From contig NZ_CP117709.1 of the NCBI RefSeq assembly GCF_028622875.1, forward strand, positions 7,877,001 to 7,941,000: 64,000 bases of DNA, written 5' to 3'. This DNA comes from Streptomyces sp. MMBL 11-1 (GTDB lineage: Bacteria > Actinomycetota > Actinomycetes > Streptomycetales > Streptomycetaceae). How positions within the stretch are numbered: the first letter of the stretch is position 1; the number at the start of each line of letters is the position of its first letter. A program made the translations under genes and the position numbers. The notes under the pieces are model-generated. The model was given only the letters and a program-made list of their open reading frames with translations. It made no database searches and was not told the origin of the DNA. Below, piece by piece: positions 32,952-40,546 of this stretch.

Positions 32952-32995
32952 GGGCGCGGCGCCGGGCGGGACCGGCCTCGCCCGGCGCCGCGCCC
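32952..32995 (-). terminator. Hairpin terminator of the MoxR-VWA operon
   Basis: A perfect 17-bp stem (GGGCGCGGCGCCGGGCG) with a 10-nt loop, 5 bp past the stop of the DUF5682 gene. Confidence 0.75.
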
Positions 32996-33000
32996 GTCCC

Positions 33001-35850
33001 TCACGCGCCCGCGAGCAGCGACTCCCACGCGGTCGCGGTGTCCGGGTGACGGGCTATCAGCGCGGCGCCGCCCTGGCCCGCTCCGGGCGCCGCCCACCTG
33101 CCGTCGCAGCCGAGCAGCTCCGCGACCGCGTCGAGCGTCCGCGGGTGCGCGAAGAGCAGTGCGGCGCCCCGGTTTTCGCCGTCGGCCGCCTTCGTACGGT
33201 CGGCGGCGGGCGCACCGCCTTCCGGCGCCTCGTGCCACGGCGGCACCCAGGTGTCCAGCGCCGCGAGCCGGGCCGGGAAGATCCGCCCCGCCTCACGGAT
33301 CAACAGCGGGGCCAAGTCCGCCGCTCCCGCGCGCAGCGTCGTGATCAGGGAGGGCAGCCACGGCAGCAGGACCGGGTCCGGCAGCCGCCCGAACGCGTTC
33401 GACACGGCCTCCACCACCACGTCCGCCAGCCCCGGCACCGGCACCAACGCGTGCACGAAGCCGCTGAGATAACGCGGGTAGGCGGGCACCACCATCGGGT
33501 TCGCCAGCAGCTCGCCGCAGCGCTCCCGCAGCTCGGCCCGGGACAGCGCGCCGAGCTGCACCTGCGCCGCCCACAGGAGCGCCGTCCGCTCAGGATCCGT
33601 GGGGCGCGACTGGGCGACGGCCAGCTCCAGCTGCGCCCGGTCGCAGCCCAGCGAGAGCGCCAGGCCCTCCATGCTGAACAGGAAGCCCAGCATGGCCGCC
33701 ACCTGCCCCGCGGTGACGTCCTCGTCGGTGAACGCGGTCGGCAACAAGGTGCAGTAGTGCGCGTAACCGGCCTTGACGAACGACTCCACCCATGGCGGCA
33801 GGACCGGCTCGCCGGTCCGGTAGTACGTCAGCAGCCCCCGCACCCGGCGCAGTACCTCCGGAGCCCCGTCCACCGTGCGCTCGGCGGTGAGGACCTCCAG
33901 GGCGCGGGCGCCCAGCTCATCGGCGAGACGGCGGCTGCCGAGATACAGCGTCGCGTCCTCGACGGCGGCGAGGACGCCCGCCGCCGTCGCCCTCGGCCCG
34001 TACGCGTCGCGGCGCAGCCGCTGTTCCAGGACCTGCTCGATGCTCACGCCCTCGTACCCGAGCTCGATCAGCGCCCGCTGATGGGTGCCCAGCGCCAGGT
34101 CCCACGACTCCTGGATCGAGCGCTCGCCGAGTCTTCTCTCCCCCATGATCGGCCGGGCCGCGCCGTGCGGCATCAGACGGCGGAGCATCCACAGCACGTC
34201 GGAGCACGCCCCGAGCTCCGGCCGCGCATGCATGTCCAGCAGGGCACGTCGCACGCCACGCTGCTGGAGCTTCAGCTCCAGCGGTGCGAGCCGGTCGTGC
34301 ACATCGCGGGCCAGCGGCGGCAGCGCGTCGTAGCCGACGCGCCCGATCCGGTCGCCGCCCATCATGATCTCGACGAGCCGGCGTACGTCCCGCCGCCCCG
34401 GCACCGTGTCCTTCTCGATGCAGGTGATCGCCGCGTCCTGGAAGTCGTACGGAGTGGGCTTGGCCCGGTCCCGCATCCCGGCCAGCAGAATCGACGTCTC
34501 GAACACCGCGATGGCGTCGGCGGTGGACGCCGGATAGCCGGCGCGCCGCGCGGCGCGCACGATGTCCACCGACCAGCCGAGCAGCTCGGTCTCGTCCAGC
34601 GTGTCGAGGACCGGCGGCCGGCGCAGAAATCCCGAGAGCCGGTCAGCGGCGGCTTCCGGCGGGGGAGCGGGGGCGGCCAAGGCGGCCTTCTTCGGCGGGC
34701 GCGGCTTCTTCGCGCCGTCCTGTCCGGCCAGCCGGTACGGCTGGACCCGGGTGCGCTTGAGGTTCTTCGCCCACTGGGTCGCGGCGATCGACACCGACCC
34801 GGAGGCCAGCCCGAACTGCGCCTCGATCGCCGCGTGGCTGGACGGGATCAGCCCGTGCTGCCAGGTGGTGGCGGAGCGCGGGGAGATCTCGAACGACCCG
34901 CCGCCCGCCACCCCGAACTCCTCTACCCGGCTGGCCGCGTGGAAGGCACCGCACACGTACAGGCAGTCCTCCGGGGCCGCCCCGCTCGACGCCAGGTGCT
35001 CGCGCATCCGGGTCCACATGTACCGCTCGCGGTCCTCGTCCACCCGGAGCCGTTGCCCGTCACCGGGGGCGAGCCGCCGGAACAGGCTGCCGACGAGGAA
35101 CATGACCTGGCGATAGGCGGCGTGGTCGCTGTCGCCGAGCGGGATCTCGACGTACTGGTGCCACCACTCCGACCAGTGCCGCACCTTGCCGTGACGCAGC
35201 AGATGCTCCTCCAGCTCCGCGAAACGGGGGCGCAGATCACCGATCTCCACGCCGACCGCCTCACCGTGCAGCGCGGCTTCGGGCTCCGCAGACCCGTCCG
35301 CAGGACCGGGCGCCCTCCCGGGGGTGCTCTCGCCGTGCCGGGTGTCCCACTGGAATACGTGGTCGGAGGACCGGTCGACGAGGACCAGCTCGACGCCCGG
35401 GGTGTCGAGGGCGTACGCGATGGCCTGGTACTCGGCGGAGGCCTCGGTGATCGGGGCGACGACCGACAGCGGGGCCCACTCGGCGGGGAACCCGTCGACC
35501 TCGCTCGCGAACGCCTGGACCGCCACCGGCAGGCGGCAGTTGCGCAGCTCGCCGAGGAGCGGCGCCATGTCCTCGCACAGCTCCAGATAGACGACCTTGG
35601 GCTGCTTCTCCCGCAGCCGGCGGGCCATGGCGAGGGCGGAGGCGGGCGAATGGTGGCAGACCGGAAAGATCTCCAGCGGCTCGCGCACCGCCCGGTCGAC
35701 GTCGTCGACCATGCCGAGGAGGATGCCCTCCAGCGCGTCGGGCCCGTCGGCGAAGGCGGTGGCGGCCTCGTGCAGCTGCCCGCGCAACGCGGCGAACGAC
35801 GTCTCCTCGGAGCCGTGCTGCCCGGGGCCGTCCGTGGGGGCCCCGCTCAT
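33001..35850 (-). CDS. DUF5682 family protein (MoxR/VWA-associated)
   Basis: A 949-aa protein. The N-terminal ~380 residues contain PLEIFPVCHHSPASALAMAR with paired histidines (about 65), VVYLELCED, a VVAPITEASAEYQAIAYAL region and LYVCGAFHAASR with another histidine (about 310). These resemble the spaced His/Glu layout of the ChaN/EreA/TraB superfamily of presumed metal hydrolases, an inference from motif spacing. The remaining ~550 residues are all-helical, with a Pro/Lys/Ala linker near 390 (PRPPKKAALAAPAPPPEAA). It has no signal peptide or membrane segment. It overlaps the MoxR gene by 4 bp. The family is regularly found with MoxR and VWA genes, but its biochemical function is unknown to me. 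Confidence 0.8.
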   Translation of the reverse strand: MSGAPTDGPGQHGSEETSFAALRGQLHEAATAFADGPDALEGILLGMVDDVDRAVREPLEIFPVCHHSPASALAMARRLREKQPKVVYLELCEDMAPLLGELRNCRLPVAVQAFASEVDGFPAEWAPLSVVAPITEASAEYQAIAYALDTPGVELVLVDRSSDHVFQWDTRHGESTPGRAPGPADGSAEPEAALHGEAVGVEIGDLRPRFAELEEHLLRHGKVRHWSEWWHQYVEIPLGDSDHAAYRQVMFLVGSLFRRLAPGDGQRLRVDEDRERYMWTRMREHLASSGAAPEDCLYVCGAFHAASRVEEFGVAGGGSFEISPRSATTWQHGLIPSSHAAIEAQFGLASGSVSIAATQWAKNLKRTRVQPYRLAGQDGAKKPRPPKKAALAAPAPPPEAAADRLSGFLRRPPVLDTLDETELLGWSVDIVRAARRAGYPASTADAIAVFETSILLAGMRDRAKPTPYDFQDAAITCIEKDTVPGRRDVRRLVEIMMGGDRIGRVGYDALPPLARDVHDRLAPLELKLQQRGVRRALLDMHARPELGACSDVLWMLRRLMPHGAARPIMGERRLGERSIQESWDLALGTHQRALIELGYEGVSIEQVLEQRLRRDAYGPRATAAGVLAAVEDATLYLGSRRLADELGARALEVLTAERTVDGAPEVLRRVRGLLTYYRTGEPVLPPWVESFVKAGYAHYCTLLPTAFTDEDVTAGQVAAMLGFLFSMEGLALSLGCDRAQLELAVAQSRPTDPERTALLWAAQVQLGALSRAELRERCGELLANPMVVPAYPRYLSGFVHALVPVPGLADVVVEAVSNAFGRLPDPVLLPWLPSLITTLRAGAADLAPLLIREAGRIFPARLAALDTWVPPWHEAPEGGAPAADRTKAADGENRGAALLFAHPRTLDAVAELLGCDGRWAAPGAGQGGAALIARHPDTATAWESLLAGA

Positions 35851-36977
35851 GACAGAGTGGCGATCGTGTCACGGCCGCCGTCCAGGAACTCCGGCCACGA
35901 GCCGCCCTCCTCCTTGCTGCGCGGTTCGACGACGCCGTGCAGATACTTGTTGAAGATGGCCAGGTCCTCCGGGTCCCGCCGGGCGAGCGAGCCGACGAGC
36001 GAGGAAGCGAGGGTCCGGGCGGTCAGCGTGCTCTCGCCGAAGAAGTTGCTGTGCAGGACGGCGTCCTCCAGCACACCGATCTGCTCCGCCGTCGACAGTG
36101 CGGACTCCAGCTTCTCCTCGTCGCTGCCCGCGGCGGCGGCCGAGGCCCGCAGATCGGCGAAGCTCTGGAGAAGGATGTCGAGCAGTGTCGGCGGCACGTC
36201 CAGGTCGATCGCGTGACGGCGCAGCAGTTCCTCCGTGCGGAAGCGGACGATCTCCGCCTCGCTCTTCCTGTTCGTCACGACCGGGACGCGGACGAAGTTG
36301 AAGCGGCGCTTCAACGCGGACGACAGGTCGTTGACGCCCCGGTCGCGACTGTTGGCGGTCGCGATGATCGAGAAGCCGGGCTTCGCGAAGACGATGTTGT
36401 CGCCCCCGTCCGCGCCGTCGCTCTGCAGCTCGGGAACGGAGATGTACTTCTCCGAGAGAATCGAGATCAGGGCGTCCTGGACATCGCTGGTGGAACGGGT
36501 CAGTTCCTCGAAGCGGCCGATGGCGCCCGTCTCCATCGCGGTCATGATCGGCGACGGAATCATCGACGCACGCGACTGTCCCTCGGCGATGACCATGGAC
36601 ACGTTCCACGCGTACTTGATGTGATCCTCGGTCGTGCCGGCCGTACCCTGCACCACCAGCGTGGAGTTGCGGGAGATCGCGGCGGCCAGCAACTCCGCCA
36701 GCCAGCTCTTGCCGGTGCCGGGGTCACCTATCAGCAGCAGACCGCGGTCCGAGGCGAGCGTGACGATGGAACGCTCGACGAAGCTCCGGTCGCCGAACCA
36801 CTTCTGTGAGATCTCGCGGTCCAGGCCGTCGGCGCGCTCGGACCCCAGGATGAACAGCCGGACCATCTTCGGGGACAGCCGCCAGGAGAACGGCTTGGGG
36901 CTGTCGTCGATCGACTCCAGCCAGTCGAGCTCCTCCGCGTACTTGGTCTCGGCGGGGGCGCGCAACACGTCGGACAT
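35847..36977 (-). CDS. MoxR-type AAA+ ATPase
   Basis: A 376-aa AAA+ protein. Walker A GDPGTGKS (about 83-90) and an acidic pair with the AIGRFEELTRS pattern (Walker B region) are followed by sensor-1 ATANSRDRGVNDL and the arginine-finger segment SSALKRRFNFV, in the order of the MoxR/RavA clade. MoxR ATPases act as chaperones that work with VWA-domain proteins to insert cofactors or remodel targets. Coupled to the DUF5682 gene (ATGA overlap) and separated from the VWA gene upstream by 123 bp. Confidence 0.9.
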   Translation of the reverse strand: MSDVLRAPAETKYAEELDWLESIDDSPKPFSWRLSPKMVRLFILGSERADGLDREISQKWFGDRSFVERSIVTLASDRGLLLIGDPGTGKSWLAELLAAAISRNSTLVVQGTAGTTEDHIKYAWNVSMVIAEGQSRASMIPSPIMTAMETGAIGRFEELTRSTSDVQDALISILSEKYISVPELQSDGADGGDNIVFAKPGFSIIATANSRDRGVNDLSSALKRRFNFVRVPVVTNRKSEAEIVRFRTEELLRRHAIDLDVPPTLLDILLQSFADLRASAAAAGSDEEKLESALSTAEQIGVLEDAVLHSNFFGESTLTARTLASSLVGSLARRDPEDLAIFNKYLHGVVEPRSKEEGGSWPEFLDGGRDTIATLS

Positions 36978-37100
36978 CAGCAGGCCTTTCTGAACAGGCG
37001 GGAAAGTGGGGAAGGAGAAGGAGGGAGGGACGCGAGGAGAGAGGAGGAACGCGAGACGAGAGTGCGTGCGGCGGGGCGGGCGGCCCCGCCCCGCGGGGCG

Positions 37101-38486
37101 TCAGGTCAGAAACGTCTTGAGTTCGTGTACGAGCTTGTCCACCCGCCCGGAGACCACCGGCGTGCCCAGGGCCTTGAACCGCTCCCGGAACCAGGGATTG
37201 ACCTCCTGCCGTCCGGAGCTGGTCACCGAGCCGACGGGGATGAACTTCACCCCGGAACGGTGAACGGCCTCGATGCCCTCGAACAGCGGCTGGGAGCGGT
37301 CGAACTCGTAGAAGTCCGAGATCCACACCATGACGGTGTTCTTCGGCTCGGCGATCTTCGGACGGGCCATCGCCATCGCGACGGGGCCGTCGTTGCCACC
37401 GCCGAGATTCGTGCGCAGCAGCACGTCGAACGGGTCGTGCACCCACGGCGTGAGGTCGATCGAGCGGGTGTCGTAGGCGACGAGATGGACGTCCACCTTC
37501 GGCAGCCCGGCGAAGATGGAGGCGAGGATGGTGCAGTTCACCATCGAGTCGACCATGGAGCCGGACTGGTCCACCACGGCGATCAGCCGCTGCGGCGTTG
37601 TTCTGCGGACGGTGTGCCGGTAGTAGAGGCGATCGACGTAGAGCCGCTCCTCCTCCGGACTCCAGTTGGTGAGGTTCTTCCAGACCGTGCGGTCCAGGTC
37701 GAGGTTGCGGAAGACACGCTTGGGCGGCACCGAACGGTCCAACTCGCCCACAGTGGCCTTCTCCACCTGCGTACGCAGCACCTCGGCCACTTCGTCGACG
37801 TACCGCCGGATGAGTGACTTGGCGTTGGCGAGGGCCACACCCGACAGATTGCCCTTGTCCCGCAGCAACTGCTCGATCAGCGACATGCTCGGCGTCAGCC
37901 GCGCGGCCAGCGCCGGATCGGCCAGGACCTCCCGCAGCCGCATGCGCCCCACGAGATCCGCCTCGATCGCCGCCAGCTCGGGCCCGAGGCCGCCGGAACC
38001 AGGGCCCGCACCCGCCGCCCGCCCGCCGCGAAGCGCCCCGGGCCGGCTGCCCAGCGCCCGCTCCAGCCAGCCCGCGTCGGACTGCCAGCGCGCCAGCTGC
38101 TCGGCGGTCACCGTGCTCGAACCGGTCGCGAAGACATTCAGCAGCACCTTCGAGACCAGCGCGGCCCGCCGCACCTCCGCCGCCCGGTCGCGGAGACCGG
38201 CCACCTCGTCGTCCGGTGTCATCAGCCCGTCGAACTCGGCGGCCAGCTCCGGATGACGCTGCACGACCGAGTCGAGCGACGTCCCGGGATCCAGCAGTGC
38301 GGACGGCAGCCCGATGTCCTCGACCACCCCCAGGCTCGCCGACTCCAGCGCGGGCTGCTCCTCACCGTCGAAGAGGCGGGCCAGGAGCCGCCAGTACAGC
38401 ACCTGACGGCGGTTGTCGTACGGGTCGGGGCCGGTCCGGGACGGGCCGACGGGCCCGAGCGGCTGCCCGGTGAGATCCTCGGTCAT
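37101..38486 (-). CDS. VWA (von Willebrand factor A) domain protein
   Basis: A 461-aa cytoplasmic protein. The first ~290 residues are helical (ARLFDGEEQPALESASLG..., with a Gly/Ala-rich patch near 155). A VWA domain occupies about 295-455, with the metal-ion-dependent adhesion site AVVDQSGSM (DxSxS), a Thr/Asn in TNLGGGNDG and Asp in VWISDFYEFD. It is the expected partner of the MoxR ATPase downstream, binding targets through a metal. It overlaps the preceding gene by 4 bp. There is no signal peptide, so the complex should be in the cytosol. Confidence 0.88.
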   Translation of the reverse strand: MTEDLTGQPLGPVGPSRTGPDPYDNRRQVLYWRLLARLFDGEEQPALESASLGVVEDIGLPSALLDPGTSLDSVVQRHPELAAEFDGLMTPDDEVAGLRDRAAEVRRAALVSKVLLNVFATGSSTVTAEQLARWQSDAGWLERALGSRPGALRGGRAAGAGPGSGGLGPELAAIEADLVGRMRLREVLADPALAARLTPSMSLIEQLLRDKGNLSGVALANAKSLIRRYVDEVAEVLRTQVEKATVGELDRSVPPKRVFRNLDLDRTVWKNLTNWSPEEERLYVDRLYYRHTVRRTTPQRLIAVVDQSGSMVDSMVNCTILASIFAGLPKVDVHLVAYDTRSIDLTPWVHDPFDVLLRTNLGGGNDGPVAMAMARPKIAEPKNTVMVWISDFYEFDRSQPLFEGIEAVHRSGVKFIPVGSVTSSGRQEVNPWFRERFKALGTPVVSGRVDKLVHELKTFLT

Positions 38487-39886
38487 TTCCGCAACAGCCT
38501 TCCGGCGCGCTCGCGCAGCACGGCGACGGCGTCGGTGGCGGCCTTCTCCGCCCGGACACCGGCCTTGTCGGTGGTGCCGCCCGCCCACGCCCCGGCGTGG
38601 GCGCCGACGGCCTTCTTCCGCACGGTCGCCTCGACCGCGAGCGGCTGGAGCAGGAACTCCCCGGCGTCCCAGCGCAGCAGCCCGACGCACGAGTGGGAGC
38701 CCGCGACCGCCTCGGGCGTCAGCGGACCGGCCGCGGGCGCCCGGTCGGCGTCGACGGCCAGAAGGTGCCCGGCCAGATCGAACACGAGCCGGCCCTCCTC
38801 GCACCTCGCGGTGTACCCCTCCAGCAGCACCGGCACGGCGATCCGGACGGGGTGCCGGTCCAACGGGGCGACACGGGCGGCGGTCGCGGTGGACAGCATC
38901 ACGCGCGCCGTGGCGAAGGCGTCGGCGGGCTCGCCCGGGCGGGCCCGCCCGTCGTCCCAGAGCAGATCCCCCTCAGCGGTCACCGGCATGGCGTCCAGCT
39001 CCATCGAGCGGCCCTCGCTCACGGCGCCGAGCAAGGACATGCAGGGGCGCAGCAGCTGCCACAGACCCGCCCCCACGACGGTGTCGGGCTTCGGGGCCGA
39101 AACACCGGCGCGCACCAGACGGGGCACGCCTCCGTCCGCCGGTTCGAACACGGCATGGACCTGGGCCTGTACGGCCGTCGCGTGCTCCTGTACGTCGACG
39201 CCGAGCGGCAACAGGCGGCCGGTCACCGGGACGGTGGAACGGTCACCGGCGGAGCCGGGCACCGTCAACAACAGGGCGCGTGACCACAGATCGGCCCAGC
39301 GGCGCACCGGCACCCGCTCCAGAGTCGCCCCCGGGCAGGACGCCGCGAGCTCGGCGGCGAACCCGTCGAGCAGCGTCGCCCGCCGACGCAGGCCCGGATC
39401 GGGCAGCATCGCGGAGACCACCGGCGCGGCCCCGGCGACGAGCTCGTGGTCGAGGCCCCGCCAGCCGCCGCGCGCGAGGTCACATAGCCAACTGCGCGCG
39501 GCGGCGAGGAGGTTCGTCTCGGGGTCCGCCACGGCGGACGCCGGTCCGGATTCCTCCGCCGCGTCCTCGGCAGTGGGCCGGCCGACGGCCTCGTCGATCC
39601 GCCGCGTCAGGGCGTCGTGCACGGAGCCGAGCAGCGCGCACCGGGCGGCGGCGAGCGCCACGAAGTGTTCCTCCCCGGCGGCGCCCACCGTCGCCCGGCC
39701 GGCCGCCTCCGCGACCCGTGCGGCCAGCGGGGTCCCGGCGACGGCGTCGGCGAGCCCGGCGACCGCTGCGGCCTGCGCCGGCCCCGGCCGCAGCAGACCG
39801 GCCACCAGCGCCTCGTCGAAGGCGTCCACGGCGGCGAGCGCCTCGTCGAGCCCCTCGACCGGATCGGACAGCAGATCGCCCCGCAT
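38483..39886 (-). CDS. Uncharacterised MoxR/VWA-operon protein, 467 aa
   Basis: A mainly helical N-terminal half (ALAAVDAFDEALVAGLLRPG..., AAARCALLGSVHDALTRRIDEAVG) and a beta-rich C-terminal half (HPVRIAVPVLLEGYTARCEEGRLVFDLAGHLLAV, CVGLLRWDAGEFLLQPLAVEATV). I recognise no catalytic motif. The ATG at 39886 overlaps the SWIM gene's stop (TGATG), and its own stop overlaps the VWA start. It is therefore strictly within the operon and likely a subunit or adaptor. An in-frame start 10 codons upstream would overlap the SWIM gene more and is less likely. Confidence 0.72.
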   Translation of the reverse strand: MRGDLLSDPVEGLDEALAAVDAFDEALVAGLLRPGPAQAAAVAGLADAVAGTPLAARVAEAAGRATVGAAGEEHFVALAAARCALLGSVHDALTRRIDEAVGRPTAEDAAEESGPASAVADPETNLLAAARSWLCDLARGGWRGLDHELVAGAAPVVSAMLPDPGLRRRATLLDGFAAELAASCPGATLERVPVRRWADLWSRALLLTVPGSAGDRSTVPVTGRLLPLGVDVQEHATAVQAQVHAVFEPADGGVPRLVRAGVSAPKPDTVVGAGLWQLLRPCMSLLGAVSEGRSMELDAMPVTAEGDLLWDDGRARPGEPADAFATARVMLSTATAARVAPLDRHPVRIAVPVLLEGYTARCEEGRLVFDLAGHLLAVDADRAPAAGPLTPEAVAGSHSCVGLLRWDAGEFLLQPLAVEATVRKKAVGAHAGAWAGGTTDKAGVRAEKAATDAVAVLRERAGRLLRK

Positions 39887-40431
39887 CAGGCCACCGCCCG
39901 CGTCGACGGGAACCAATGCATCTCGGGCAACGGGGTGGTGACCGCGTCCAGTTCGAGATAGGCCAGGTGTCGCAGGAACCGGCTGAACACCTGGGCGGCC
40001 GCCGAGGAGTCGTCCCGCACCGGCCGCGCCGCGGTCATGGTGGCGGTGAGGGACCGCGCGTCGGGCTCCCCGTCCGGGGTCTCCACCTTGAGATAGCGGG
40101 CGACGCGCTCCGCACCGTACTGCAGCACCGCCTCGCCGACGAGTGCCTGGATGTGCTTGCAGAACATGCCGCGCGCGCCACCGCAGGGCCGGTTGTTGTT
40201 GGTGCTGCAGGCGAACGCGTACGTCCGGGCCGCCACGGACGACACGTACACCCGGCCGATGTCCGATCCGCTGGAGACGACCCCCTGCAACCGCCCGTCG
40301 GCCAGTTCGACGAACGGCACCTTGGCCAGCTTCCGCGGGCGCGCGGGCGGCATCACCCGCGCCGTACTCGACTTCTCCCAGACCGACAACGCGTCAACTC
40401 CCATGCAGGCGAAAGGGGGCGTCCACGCCAT
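39886..40431 (-). CDS. SWIM zinc-finger protein
   Basis: A 181-aa protein. A SWIM-type zinc site is formed by YAFACSTNNNRPCGGARGMFCKHIQALVGEA (C...C...CxH; about 68-98). The preceding strands (GRLQGVVSSGSDIGRVYVSSV) and the following helix fit the fold. SWIM domains bind nucleic acid or proteins. The first gene of the five-gene operon. The start is uncertain: ATG at 40431 or, nine codons in, ATG at 40404. Neither has a clear ribosome-binding site, so it may be leaderless. Confidence 0.82.
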   Translation of the reverse strand: MAWTPPFACMGVDALSVWEKSSTARVMPPARPRKLAKVPFVELADGRLQGVVSSGSDIGRVYVSSVAARTYAFACSTNNNRPCGGARGMFCKHIQALVGEAVLQYGAERVARYLKVETPDGEPDARSLTATMTAARPVRDDSSAAAQVFSRFLRHLAYLELDAVTTPLPEMHWFPSTRAVA

Positions 40432-40546
40432 CGCGGCGGGACATGAACGAACTTAATCCCGACCACTGACAACGCGGCCGGCAGCCCGCGACGCCTCGGC
40501 GTCCGGCCCGCGGCGGCCCGTCCACCCCGTCCGGCACGGGAAAGGG

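Noticed and set aside
31894..36216. A 1440-codon open plus-strand frame
   Set aside because: Antisense to the SIS, DUF5682 and MoxR genes. The composition (Arg/Gly/His-rich without motifs) is typical of an antisense shadow in high-GC coding DNA.
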